64,000 bases of DNA from Variovorax sp. WS11 (GTDB taxonomy: Bacteria; Pseudomonadota; Gammaproteobacteria; Burkholderiales; Burkholderiaceae_C). The DNA lies in assembly GCF_010499245.1 (NCBI RefSeq), contig NZ_JAAGOW010000001.1:1860001-1924000 (forward strand), written 5' to 3'. Both the position numbers and the translations under genes were made by a program. This document shows, one piece after another, positions 23,674 through 32,014 of the stretch (position 1 is the first letter of the stretch; each line of letters starts with the position of its first letter). The notes under the pieces were generated by a model, which saw only the letters and a program-made list of their open reading frames with translations, did not search any database and was not told where the DNA came from.

Positions 23674-26276
23674 GGCATGGACTCCTGCTGCTCGCGGGTG
23701 AGGCGCGGCCAGGTGCGCGCGCGGGTGAGCAGCGCGCCGTCGAGCCGCGTGGCGCCGTCCAGGCGCACGCGGGCCAGGTCGGCACCGAAGAGGTTGGCGC
23801 GCCGCAGGTCGGTGCCGCGCAGGTCGGCATGCTGCAGGATCGCGTCGCGCAGGTCGATGCCCGAGAGATTGGCGCCGGCGCAGTCGGCGCGGCGCAGCAA
23901 CGCGCCCTGGGCAAGGGCCAGCCGCAGGTCGGCGCCTCGCAGGCGGGCGCCGGACAGGTTGGCGCCGGCCAGCAGCGCGCGCACCAGCCGCGCGCCACCC
24001 AGCTCGCTGCCGCCGAAGTTGAACCGCCGCAAGTCGGCCTCGCTGAGGTCCGCGCGCGCCAGGCTGCAGCCCTTGACCGCCACCGCGCCGGCCGCCTTCG
24101 CCCCGCCCATCATCACGCCGTCCAGCCGGCAATTGACGAAGGTGGTGCCTTCCAGCACCGCGGCGCGCATGTCCAGGCCGGTCAGCTCGCAATCGATGAA
24201 GTTGCAGGACAAGAGGCGCGCGCCCGGCCAGCGCATGCCTTGCAGGTCGAGCTTGTAGAAGGTCTGGCCCTCCAGGTCGGCTTCGCTCCAGTCGGCCTCG
24301 CCCCAGGTGGTTTCGAGCAGATTGGCCTTGGTGAAGCGGGCGCGGCGGGCCTGCGTGCCGGCGAAGCTGCAGCGCATGAGCATCGCGTCGGAGAAGTCTG
24401 CGCCATCGAACACCGCGCCGGCCAGCCGGGCGCGGCCGAGATTGGCCTTGCGGAAATCGGTGCCGATGGCCGTCGCGCCATCCAGCTTCGCGTGCGCGAG
24501 CACGGCACTCTGGAACTTGGCGCCCGACAGATTGGCGCCGCGAAAGTCCGCGCTTTCCAGCCAGGCCTCGCGAAAGTCCACGCCGCGCAGGTCCAGCCCG
24601 GAGAAATCGGCGCCGGTGAAGTCGGCGGAAAAGAAGCACCGGATGCCGGCCTTCACCGCCCGCGCCACCTCGTCGCGCAAGCCCGCGGCCTCGGCCGCAG
24701 GCATCGGGTGGGCCGGCGGCTGCACGTGCGCGGCCTGCAGGTAGCCGGCACGGTGCGTTTCCTGGAGCATGTAGAGCTTGCGCACCAGCGGCGGCAGTTC
24801 GAGTGGCGGCTTCAGGTCCTTCGAGGCGGCCTGGATCTGCGCGAGCTGCGCCGGCGCACTGAAGGCCGGCGGGCCGCGATGGCTCAGCTCGGACAGCGGC
24901 ACGCCCTTGGCCGCCGCCGTCGCCAGCCCTTTCTCGAGCAGGCTGAGCGCGTCGTCCACCGCAGCCCATTGCTGCAGCTGCGCCTCCTTGAGCTTGGCCT
25001 CCAGGTAAGCGGGCAAGGCGTCGCCCGTGGGCAGCGGCTCGGGCGGCGGCATGCGGATGCCCAGCGCGTCCGGGTCCTTGCCCATGGCGCGCACCTTGTC
25101 GCGCGCCATCTCCACGTCGAGCTCGGCGCGCCGGTACTGCGCCTTGCCCTGCAGGCCCTCCATGGCGAAGGGGGCCTTGGCTTCCTCCCCCGCCGGGTCC
25201 GCGGTCGCGATGCCTTCGGGCAGCAGGTCGCTGTCGATCAGCGAATAGATGGCGCCCAGCGTGGGGTGGGCGCGGCGCGCGACCGCTTGCAGGTAGTGCG
25301 CATCGTCGCGCGCCTGGCCCAGGCGCTCGACGGCGCCGAGCAGGCTGGCCACGTCGGACGCATCGTCGGTGCCGATCTCGGCGAGGCCCTGGAAGATCGC
25401 GATGCAGCGCTCGGCATGCGGGAAGAACCACAGCGTGGTCAGGCGCAGCGGCACCTCGCGAATCTTGGGTTCGCCCTCGGGCATGGCATAGCCGACGAAG
25501 ACACGCGCGCGCAGCCCGGGCAGGCGGCCTTCGAGCAGCGGCCGCGTCGGATGCATGTGGTGGAAGGAGAAAGACTCGTTACCCACCAGCGGCGTGTCCA
25601 TCCACTGGTCGGACGGAGCCAGGTTGAAATAGCGCCAGTCGGTGTCGGGCGCGAAGCCGGGCGCGTGCTGCTCCATGTAGTTCGCGTCGTAGGTGCCGCG
25701 CAAGGCCACGCGTTGCGGATGCATCGGGTCGAGCGCACCGAAGCCGGCCGGCGCAATGGCCTGGTCGGGGTGCCGCAGCCTGTCGCCCGGCAGTTCGAGG
25801 TTGGGCAGCGGCAGCACGCCATCCTGTGCCAGGCGGCCGCGGCCGGCCGGGTTCGACGGGAAATCGGCGCCACCGTAGGCGCGCGACCAGTCCAGCGGCA
25901 TCGAGGCGAAGGGGGCGGGTGCGCCGGGATGGTCGCCATTCCAGTTGCGGTCGCCGAAGACCAGCACGGTCTTCTCGCACCCGCCCACGCGGGCCCGCAC
26001 GGCACAGGCGTTCTGGTGGGCGGGCTGGCCGGCCGGCGGATGCGCCTGGCCGTGCACCAGGAATTCGGGCGTGAGCTTGGACACGCCCTCGTCGATCATC
26101 GGCTGCGCCATCTCCCTGGCCACGAAAGCCCACATCGACTGCTCGGCCCACAGGGTGCCGCGTTCGCCCTGGTCGAAGGGCAGGTGGAGATAGGCGCTGA
26201 CGCACAGGCCGAAGCGCTTGCGGAATTCGATGGGGCGCGTCGACAGTCCGAGCGCCTGAGGCTTGAGGACTTGCAT
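23670..26276 (-). CDS. DUF2169 adaptor fused to pentapeptide repeats
   Basis: An 868-residue protein from ATG 26276. Residues 1-300 are DUF2169: MQVLKPQALGLSTRPIEFRK, VFGDRNWNGDHPGAPAPF, MPLDWSRAYGGADFPSNPAG, HPDQAIAPAGFGALDPMHPQ and FFPHAERCIAIFQGLAEI. DUF2169 proteins in Agrobacterium are adaptors that load PAAR-like effectors onto VgrG. A linker (about 340-530) includes a helical stretch. The last 330 residues are pentapeptide repeats (for example DFTGADFSGLDLRGVDFREA, LRRADCAGANLSGIDLRDA). No stop codon separates the upstream vgrG frame from this gene: the vgrG frame runs about 700 bases into it out of phase. The ATG has only a weak GGAGG 14 bases upstream, so it may be made by coupling or frameshift. 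Confidence 0.85.
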   Translation of the reverse strand: MQVLKPQALGLSTRPIEFRKRFGLCVSAYLHLPFDQGERGTLWAEQSMWAFVAREMAQPMIDEGVSKLTPEFLVHGQAHPPAGQPAHQNACAVRARVGGCEKTVLVFGDRNWNGDHPGAPAPFASMPLDWSRAYGGADFPSNPAGRGRLAQDGVLPLPNLELPGDRLRHPDQAIAPAGFGALDPMHPQRVALRGTYDANYMEQHAPGFAPDTDWRYFNLAPSDQWMDTPLVGNESFSFHHMHPTRPLLEGRLPGLRARVFVGYAMPEGEPKIREVPLRLTTLWFFPHAERCIAIFQGLAEIGTDDASDVASLLGAVERLGQARDDAHYLQAVARRAHPTLGAIYSLIDSDLLPEGIATADPAGEEAKAPFAMEGLQGKAQYRRAELDVEMARDKVRAMGKDPDALGIRMPPPEPLPTGDALPAYLEAKLKEAQLQQWAAVDDALSLLEKGLATAAAKGVPLSELSHRGPPAFSAPAQLAQIQAASKDLKPPLELPPLVRKLYMLQETHRAGYLQAAHVQPPAHPMPAAEAAGLRDEVARAVKAGIRCFFSADFTGADFSGLDLRGVDFREAWLESADFRGANLSGAKFQSAVLAHAKLDGATAIGTDFRKANLGRARLAGAVFDGADFSDAMLMRCSFAGTQARRARFTKANLLETTWGEADWSEADLEGQTFYKLDLQGMRWPGARLLSCNFIDCELTGLDMRAAVLEGTTFVNCRLDGVMMGGAKAAGAVAVKGCSLARADLSEADLRRFNFGGSELGGARLVRALLAGANLSGARLRGADLRLALAQGALLRRADCAGANLSGIDLRDAILQHADLRGTDLRRANLFGADLARVRLDGATRLDGALLTRARTWPRLTREQQESMP

Positions 26277-29160
26277 GAGGCCGCTGGTCGCCTCCGCCGC
26301 CGCCACCGCCACCACCGCCGCCGCCTGAACCACCCGCGCCGCCGCCGGTGCTCGGTGGCGTGGCGGGCGACGCGACGGGGGAGCCATCCGCATTGGTCGT
26401 GGCGCCCTCGCCGGCCAGCTGTCCGGTGCCGATGGCATCGCCGCCGGTGAACATCTCCAGGAACACCTGCAAGCCCGTGCCCACCACCGGCACCGCCCCC
26501 AGGATCCCGTGGTTGCGCCGCATGTTGGTGAGCATCGCCAGCGAGCTCAGGCGCCCCGCCAGGCCGGTCATGCCGGCCGCCTGCGCCTCGGCTGCAGCCT
26601 CGGTCAGGGCCTGCGCCGCATCGGCGTACTGCGTGAGCGTCGCGCCGATGTCGGCGAAGGCGCTCCCTGCGCCGGCCACCGCGCCCAGCGCGCCCGCCAC
26701 CGCGGCACCCGTGGCGGGCCCGCCGCCGCCGCCGGGCGAAATGGTCTTCAGCGGCGTGAGGTTGACGTCGGCGGTGGAGATCGACTTGATCTCCGGCGCT
26801 ACGCAGTTGACGAGCTTCACTCCCAGCGTGTTCTCGATGAACACGCCCCCGTTGTTGCTCATGGCCAGCGCCAGCGCGTTCTCGATGCTCAGCCCCATGA
26901 AGGTGGAGCGGTTGATGCCCAGGTTGGCCTCGCTGTTGGTGCCGATGTAGCCGCTGGTGTTGGGCCCCAGGATGGTGGTGTTGGAGCCGATGGCCGTCTG
27001 GTCGATGTTGCCGACCGACATCATCTCGATGCCGGTGTTGCTCATCAGCTTGATCTTGTTGGCCATCAGGTTCAGCGGGCCGGTCGGAACCGTGATGTTC
27101 TTGGAGCTGGAGCCCGTGACCATCCAGTCGATGTGCGCGGTCTCGAAGCTCATCGAGGCCGCCTTGTAGGTGAGCTTGCCCGTCACCGACACCGTCTGGT
27201 TGCCCACCACGGTATGCGCCTCGCCGGCGCGGTACGTGGTCTTGCGCGCGCCCACCACGTCGACCGTGCTCGTGCCGCCCACGGTGAGCGCGTCGTTGGC
27301 GTCGATGAAGCTCGTGCGGTTGCCGACCACCTGGTTGTTCTGCGCTCCCTTGACGGTGTTCTTCTGGTCCACCACCACCATGTTGGTGTCGTTGCGCGTC
27401 ACCGTGTGCTTGCGGTCGCGGTCCACCAGGCTGGTCTGGTCGCGCTTGACGGTGATGGACTGGTCCCGGTCCACGCTGGTGGAATCGTCGCGTTCCACGC
27501 TCCGGCTCATGTCCAGCTCGGCGTGGATCGACAGCATCTCCCCGCCCTTCTTGTCCTCGAACATGATCTCGTTGTAGTTGCCGGCATTGCCGCCCGGCGT
27601 CGAGCGCGTCCTGAAGCCGCTTTGCGTAGGCGACTTGTACGGGATGAACTGCTCGTCGTTGTAGAGCCTGCCCACGATGACGGGCCGGTCCACGTCGCCG
27701 TTGAGGAAGTCGACCAGTACCTCCTGCCCGATGCGCGGGATGAAGTAGCCGCCCCACCCCTTGCCGCCCCAGGGCTGCGACACGCGCACCCAGCAGGTGG
27801 ACTTCTCGTTGCGCTTCTCGCTGCGGTCCCAGTGGAAGTGCACCTTCACGCGGCCGTGCTCGTCCACATGCAGCTCCTCGCCCTTGGGGCCGACCACGAT
27901 CGCCGACTGCGGCCCGGGCATGGTCACGCGCGGCGTGAGCCGGGGCGGCTTGAAGGGCGCATCGAGCGGGAACACCGTCAAGAGGAAGGTGCAGATGCCG
28001 CGCTCGCCGGTGCGCATCTGCGGCGTGTCGTCCAAGAGCTCGTGCAGCACGCCGAGCGTGTCGGCATTGACGGCGTCGTCGGCCAGCGCCTCCTCCAGCA
28101 GCTGGCCGACGGTGCGCGGCTTCTCGCGGAACTCCAGCGCCTCGTAGCCCGGGTGCGTCACGATGAAGGTGCAGGCGCCGATCACGTAGTCGCCGTCGCG
28201 CGTGCCGTCGGGGTCGCCCTCGTAGCTGAAGCTGCGGCCGGCCGCCACGTCGGGCCAGGAGGTCAGCGCCCATTGGCGGTCACGCCGCGCCACCAGCTCT
28301 TCGCCGCGGATCTTGGCCGTCTTGTCGGCATCGTCGCTGGTGAAGTAGCCGCCGGGGAACTCGAAGACCTCGAGGTTGGCCAGCTCGTGCGTGTCGGCGG
28401 CGTCCATGTCGGCGCCCAGCTTCTTCTTGATGGCCTTGAAGTCGCTGTCGCGCGTCGAATGCTTGCCGGTGTCGAAGCGCCTGGCGCTGATCCAGCGCGT
28501 GATCTCGTTGAAGCGCCCTTCGCCCGCGGCGTCTTCGATCCATTTCAGCGTGTCGGTCACCGGCAGCTTCTGGTGCGCCACGTCGCTGCTGTCGGCCAGG
28601 TGCATGGTGCCGGGGGCCTCGTGCGCGTCGAACCAGTAGTAGATGCCCTCGTCCTCCAGCAGGCGCGAGAGGAAGGCGTAGTCGCTTTCCTGGTACTGCA
28701 CGCAGTAGCGGCGGGCGTTGTGCGTGCCGATCACGTTCTCGCTCTTGACCTTCTTGAAGCGCTTGACCGGGCTGTCCTCGAACACCGCATCGAGCACGTC
28801 GAGCACCGGCTTGTCCTGCTGGATCCAGGAGTTCTGGCGCTTGCTCAGCAGCCAGAACCAGGAGCGCAGCTGGATGCGGTACTCGAAGTAGCGCCCCACC
28901 TGCGAGGTGCGCATGAAGCGCACCGCATGGCCCTCGCAGTGGCGCTCGTGCTTGCCGCCGCCTTCGTCCAGGAACTCGATCGCCACGTCGAAGGCGCGGC
29001 CGAGGATGTCCTTGGCGTCGATCTGCTGATTCTTCGACAGCACCGACAGCTCGTACACCGAGGGCCGGGAAAGTCCCTCGTGGCCCACCACGCTCCAGAA
29101 CATCAGTTCGCCGTTGACCGGCGAGTCGCTCTTGATGGTGAACTGGATATCTTCAGCCAT
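25579..29160 (-). CDS. vgrG: T6SS spike protein VgrG (3' end unresolved)
   Basis: The reliable VgrG sequence runs from ATG 29160 to about 26290 (about 957 residues). It has the gp27-like N-terminal domain (LSRPSVYELSVLSKNQQ, FMRTSQVGRYFEYRIQLRSW, GIYYWFDAHEAPGTMHLADS), the OB/gp5 linker (HFHWDRSEKRNEKSTCWVRV, WGGKGWGGYFIPRIGQEVLV, VIVGRLYNDEQF), and a long beta-repeat needle (DSTSVDRDQSITVKRDQTS). A C-terminal extension holds two hydrophobic Ala/Gly stretches and a Gly tract (GGGGGGGGGGGG). After the tract the same frame stays open to 25579 but reads as Arg/Pro-rich shadow of the DUF2169 gene. A one-base indel in the tract would join VgrG in frame to DUF2169. The hydrophobic Ala/Gly-rich tail may be a small effector-like or stalk extension. 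Confidence 0.9.
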   Translation of the reverse strand: MAEDIQFTIKSDSPVNGELMFWSVVGHEGLSRPSVYELSVLSKNQQIDAKDILGRAFDVAIEFLDEGGGKHERHCEGHAVRFMRTSQVGRYFEYRIQLRSWFWLLSKRQNSWIQQDKPVLDVLDAVFEDSPVKRFKKVKSENVIGTHNARRYCVQYQESDYAFLSRLLEDEGIYYWFDAHEAPGTMHLADSSDVAHQKLPVTDTLKWIEDAAGEGRFNEITRWISARRFDTGKHSTRDSDFKAIKKKLGADMDAADTHELANLEVFEFPGGYFTSDDADKTAKIRGEELVARRDRQWALTSWPDVAAGRSFSYEGDPDGTRDGDYVIGACTFIVTHPGYEALEFREKPRTVGQLLEEALADDAVNADTLGVLHELLDDTPQMRTGERGICTFLLTVFPLDAPFKPPRLTPRVTMPGPQSAIVVGPKGEELHVDEHGRVKVHFHWDRSEKRNEKSTCWVRVSQPWGGKGWGGYFIPRIGQEVLVDFLNGDVDRPVIVGRLYNDEQFIPYKSPTQSGFRTRSTPGGNAGNYNEIMFEDKKGGEMLSIHAELDMSRSVERDDSTSVDRDQSITVKRDQTSLVDRDRKHTVTRNDTNMVVVDQKNTVKGAQNNQVVGNRTSFIDANDALTVGGTSTVDVVGARKTTYRAGEAHTVVGNQTVSVTGKLTYKAASMSFETAHIDWMVTGSSSKNITVPTGPLNLMANKIKLMSNTGIEMMSVGNIDQTAIGSNTTILGPNTSGYIGTNSEANLGINRSTFMGLSIENALALAMSNNGGVFIENTLGVKLVNCVAPEIKSISTADVNLTPLKTISPGGGGGPATGAAVAGALGAVAGAGSAFADIGATLTQYADAAQALTEAAAEAQAAGMTGLAGRLSSLAMLTNMRRNHGILGAVPVVGTGLQVFLEMFTGGDAIGTGQLAGEGATTNADGSPVASPATPPSTGGGAGGSGGGGGGGGGGGGDQRPHASPQASGARTVDAPHRIPQALRPVRQRLSPPALRPGRTRHPVGRAVDVGFRGQGDGAADDRRGRVQAHARIPGARPGASAGRPARPPERLCRAGPRGRVREDRAGLRRPQLEWRPSRRTRPLRLDAAGLVARLRWRRFPVEPGRPRPPGTGWRAAAAQPRTAGRQAAAPRPGHCAGRLRCARPDASATRGLARHLRRELHGAARARLRARHRLALFQPGSVRPVDGHAAGG
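26291..26350. repeat. GGC/GGT/GGA triplet tract at the vgrG-DUF2169 boundary
   Basis: On the minus strand this stretch is an imperfect run of glycine codons (two blocks separated by GTGGTTCAGG-like sequence), encoding G-rich residues at the end of VgrG. It is prone to indels by slippage or base-calling and marks the point where the coding frame changes. Confidence 0.7.
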
Positions 29161-29184
29161 GGCTTCGCTTTCTGCTTTGTCGCC

Positions 29185-30558
29185 TTAGTCCGGAGAGGAC
29201 GAACGAGGTGCTTCTTTTTTGCATGAGACCACCCAGCCCTCCACCGGCTTGCCGGCCTCCATCCGCAGCTGCGCGGGCTGCAGGCCGTCGACCGCCAGGC
29301 CCGCATCCGCGAGCACCGCGCACAGGTAGCTGTCGCGATGGCTGTAGCGGCCGTGCGGGTGGAGGCGGAAGCCCGCGCCTTCCTCGTCGTCAGAGGCCTC
29401 GGCGGTGAAGACCAGCCAGCCGGCCGGCCGCAGGGCCTTCGCCGCCGCACGGAAGACAGCGCCCAGCTCGCCGAAATAGCACAGGGTGTCGGCCGAGACG
29501 ATGAGGTCGCAGGAAGCCGGTTCCGCGTTCTCCAGGAAGGCGCAGAGCTCGTCCTTCTCCAGCATGTCGTAGGCCTGCCGCAGTTGCGCTTTGTCCAGCA
29601 TCCGCTGCGACAGGTCGATCCCGACCAGGCGCCGCGCGTACGGTGCGATCAGCGCCCCGCACAGGCCGGTGCCGCAGCCGGCATCCAGCACGTCCAGTGT
29701 GCGCCGCGGCTCACCCAGGTGCTGCGCCACGGCCTCGGCGACCAGCGCCGGCCCGCGGTAGTCCAGCCGCGCCAGCGTGTCGTCGAAGGTGTTGGCAAAG
29801 GCATTGAAGGTGCGCTCCACGTAGGCGTCGGCGGCGCGTTCCGGCACGGCCTCGCCCGAGCAGCCGGCGAGATGATGGAGCGCCGTCGGGTCGCCGGGGT
29901 CCCGCGCCAGCCAGTCGCGATAGACCTGCGCCGCCGCGTCCAGCTGTCCGAGCCTGCGATAGACCATGGCCAGCAAGGGGCGCGCAATCGCGAGATCGGG
30001 CTTCAGGCGCAGGGCTTCTTCCAGACAACGCCGTGCCTCGTCATTGCGCACCAGGCGCAGCAGCACGCGCCCTAGATTGGCATGGGCTTCTGCACTCGCC
30101 GGGTCGAGTGCGATGGCTCGGCGCAAGGCGGACTCCGCGTCCTCGAAGCGCTCTTGCTCGCCCCGCAGCACGCCCAGGTTGTTGTGAATGTCGGCGCGCT
30201 CCGGCGCCAGCTGCAGCGCCTGCTCGAAGGCCTTGGCAGCCGCGTCCTTCTGGCCGCTCAGCAGCAGCACGTTGCCGAGATTGCTGTACCAGCCGAACTG
30301 CTCGCCGTTCAGCGCGATGGCCGCGCGGATCAGCTCGATCGCCCGCGCATGGTCGCCACGCTGATGCACCGCCAGACCCTGGAAATGCAGCGCCTCGGCA
30401 TGGTCCGGCACCACCGCGAGGATGCGCCCGTAGGCCCGCTCTGCCTCGTCGAGACTGCCTGCGTTGTGCAGTTCCCGCGCTTGGGCGAATTCCAGCTCGA
30501 GGTCCGGTGCTTCGGCCAGCGGCGTCGCTGGGTCGATCGAATGGGATGGGTGGCTCAT
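29185..30558 (-). CDS. TPR-repeat SAM-dependent methyltransferase (copy 2)
   Basis: A 457-residue protein. Residues about 25-230 are TPR units (AERAYGRILAVVPDHAEALH, GWYSNLGNVLLLSGQKDAAA, DIHNNLGVLRGEQERFEDAE). Residues about 240-440 are a class I methyltransferase: LDVLDAGCGTGLCGALIAPY is the SAM-binding motif I, with LVGIDLSQRMLDKA and SCDLIVSADTLCYFGEL following. This is the COG4976 domain order. It is a tandem paralogue of the next gene upstream, with near-identical ends (GKPVEGWVVSCKKE against GKPVEGWVVSCRNE). The start at ATG 30558 has AAGGAG ten bases upstream. The gene lies 24 bases before vgrG. It may methylate an effector or spike protein; that is inference. Confidence 0.85.
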   Translation of the reverse strand: MSHPSHSIDPATPLAEAPDLELEFAQARELHNAGSLDEAERAYGRILAVVPDHAEALHFQGLAVHQRGDHARAIELIRAAIALNGEQFGWYSNLGNVLLLSGQKDAAAKAFEQALQLAPERADIHNNLGVLRGEQERFEDAESALRRAIALDPASAEAHANLGRVLLRLVRNDEARRCLEEALRLKPDLAIARPLLAMVYRRLGQLDAAAQVYRDWLARDPGDPTALHHLAGCSGEAVPERAADAYVERTFNAFANTFDDTLARLDYRGPALVAEAVAQHLGEPRRTLDVLDAGCGTGLCGALIAPYARRLVGIDLSQRMLDKAQLRQAYDMLEKDELCAFLENAEPASCDLIVSADTLCYFGELGAVFRAAAKALRPAGWLVFTAEASDDEEGAGFRLHPHGRYSHRDSYLCAVLADAGLAVDGLQPAQLRMEAGKPVEGWVVSCKKEAPRSSSPD

Positions 30559-30575
30559 CGGCGTCTTGCTCCTTG

Positions 30576-31994
30576 TCATCGGGACGACAGTGAGTGACCT
30601 GGAAGTCCCACCGGTTCCGCCCCGCCGCCGGGCGCCTCGTTCCTGCACGACACCACCCAGCCCTCCACCGGCTTGCCGCTTTCCATGCGCAGCTGCGCGC
30701 GCTCCAACCCCTCGACCGCCAGGCCGGCGGCCGCGAGCACCTCGCGCAGGTAGGCTTCGCGATGGCTGTAGCGACCGTGCGGATGGAGCTGGAAGCCCCC
30801 CGCGCCGTCGCCGAGCAGGGCCTCCACGGTGAAGAACAGCCAGCCCTGCGGCCGCAAGGCCCGCGCGGCCGCGTCGCAGACGCCCTGCAGCTCGCCGAAG
30901 TAGCACAAGGTGTCGGCCGAGACGATCAGGTCGTAGCGGGCCGGCGCCGCGTCCCGCAGGAAGGCCATGAGCTCGGCCTTGGCGAGCGCGTCGTAGACCT
31001 GCCGGTGCTCGGCCTTGGCCAGCATGCCCTGCGACAGGTCCACGCCCTCCAGCCGCTGTGCATAGGGCGCCAGGAGCGGGCCGCACAAGCCGGTGCCGCA
31101 GCCGGCGTCGAGCACGGCAAGCGCGCGCTGCGGCGCGCCGAGCCGTTCGGCCACCGCCGTTTCGATCAGCTGCGGCGCGCGGTAGTGCAGGTGCGCCAGC
31201 TTGGACTCGAAGCTCTCGGCGAAACCGTCGAACACCTTCTCGACGTAGGCATCCGCGGCGCGCTCGGGCACGGCATCGCCCGAGCAGGCTGCGAGATGGT
31301 GCCGGGCCTCGGGGTTGTCGGGCTCCTCGGCAAGCCAGTCGCGGTACACCTGCGCGGCCTCCGGCACGCGGCCGGCCATGCAGTAGGTCATGCCGAGCGC
31401 ATGGCGCGCCTTGATGTGATCGGGCTTGAGCAGCACCGCCTCGCAGAGCACCACCAGCGCCTCGTCGGTGCGCTCCAGCGCGTTGAGCAGACGGCCCAGG
31501 TTGGACAGCGCATCGGCGAACCTCGGGTTCAGCGCGATGGCGCGGCGGTAGGCCGCCTCGGCCTCCACGGGCCGCCCCTGCGCGCGCCGCAGCACGCCGA
31601 GATTGTTGTAGACCTCGACCAGATCCGGCGCCAGGCGCACCGCCTGCTCGTAGGCATCGGCCGCGGCGTCGACCTGGCCGGCTTCCAGCAGCACATTGCC
31701 CAGGTTGTTCCAGATGCCGGGCTCGCCGGGCGCGAGCGCGAGGGCACGGCGGATCAACTGCAGTGCCTCGCCGTTGTCGCCCTGCTGGTGCCGCGCCACG
31801 CCCAGCGCACCCAGCGCGGCGACATGTTCCGGCCGGGCCTGCAGCACGGTGCGGTAGATGCCTTCGGCTTCGGCCGGCCGGCCGTCGCGGTGCACGGTCT
31901 GCGCAATCTCGAACGCCTGCTCGATCGTGAAGCGGCGCTCCCGCGGGGCGGTGGCCTCCTCGGCCCCAGGCGCGAGCGTTTTCTTGTGGCGCAT
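30576..31994 (-). CDS. TPR-repeat SAM-dependent methyltransferase (copy 1)
   Basis: A 472-residue paralogue of the following gene with the same layout: TPR units at about 30-245 (AEGIYRTVLQARPEHVAALG, GIWNNLGNVLLEAGQVDAAA, VYNNLGVLRRAQGRPVEAEA) and a methyltransferase half with motif I LAVLDAGCGTGLCGPLLAPY and RLEGVDLSQGMLAKAEHRQV. The shared block HHLAACSGDAVPERAADAYVEK between the domains is also in copy 2. The start ATG 31994 is preceded by only a weak site; the gene is 20 bases after the CNF-like gene. The two copies differ enough through the TPR part to recognise different partners. Confidence 0.85.
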   Translation of the reverse strand: MRHKKTLAPGAEEATAPRERRFTIEQAFEIAQTVHRDGRPAEAEGIYRTVLQARPEHVAALGALGVARHQQGDNGEALQLIRRALALAPGEPGIWNNLGNVLLEAGQVDAAADAYEQAVRLAPDLVEVYNNLGVLRRAQGRPVEAEAAYRRAIALNPRFADALSNLGRLLNALERTDEALVVLCEAVLLKPDHIKARHALGMTYCMAGRVPEAAQVYRDWLAEEPDNPEARHHLAACSGDAVPERAADAYVEKVFDGFAESFESKLAHLHYRAPQLIETAVAERLGAPQRALAVLDAGCGTGLCGPLLAPYAQRLEGVDLSQGMLAKAEHRQVYDALAKAELMAFLRDAAPARYDLIVSADTLCYFGELQGVCDAAARALRPQGWLFFTVEALLGDGAGGFQLHPHGRYSHREAYLREVLAAAGLAVEGLERAQLRMESGKPVEGWVVSCRNEAPGGGAEPVGLPGHSLSSR

Positions 31995-32014
31995 AAGTCC
32001 GTGTCGTCTTCGAC

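Noticed and set aside
23829..29226. Two long plus-strand frames opposite the DUF2169 and vgrG genes
   Set aside because: Shadows without recognisable protein features; the minus strand holds the real genes.
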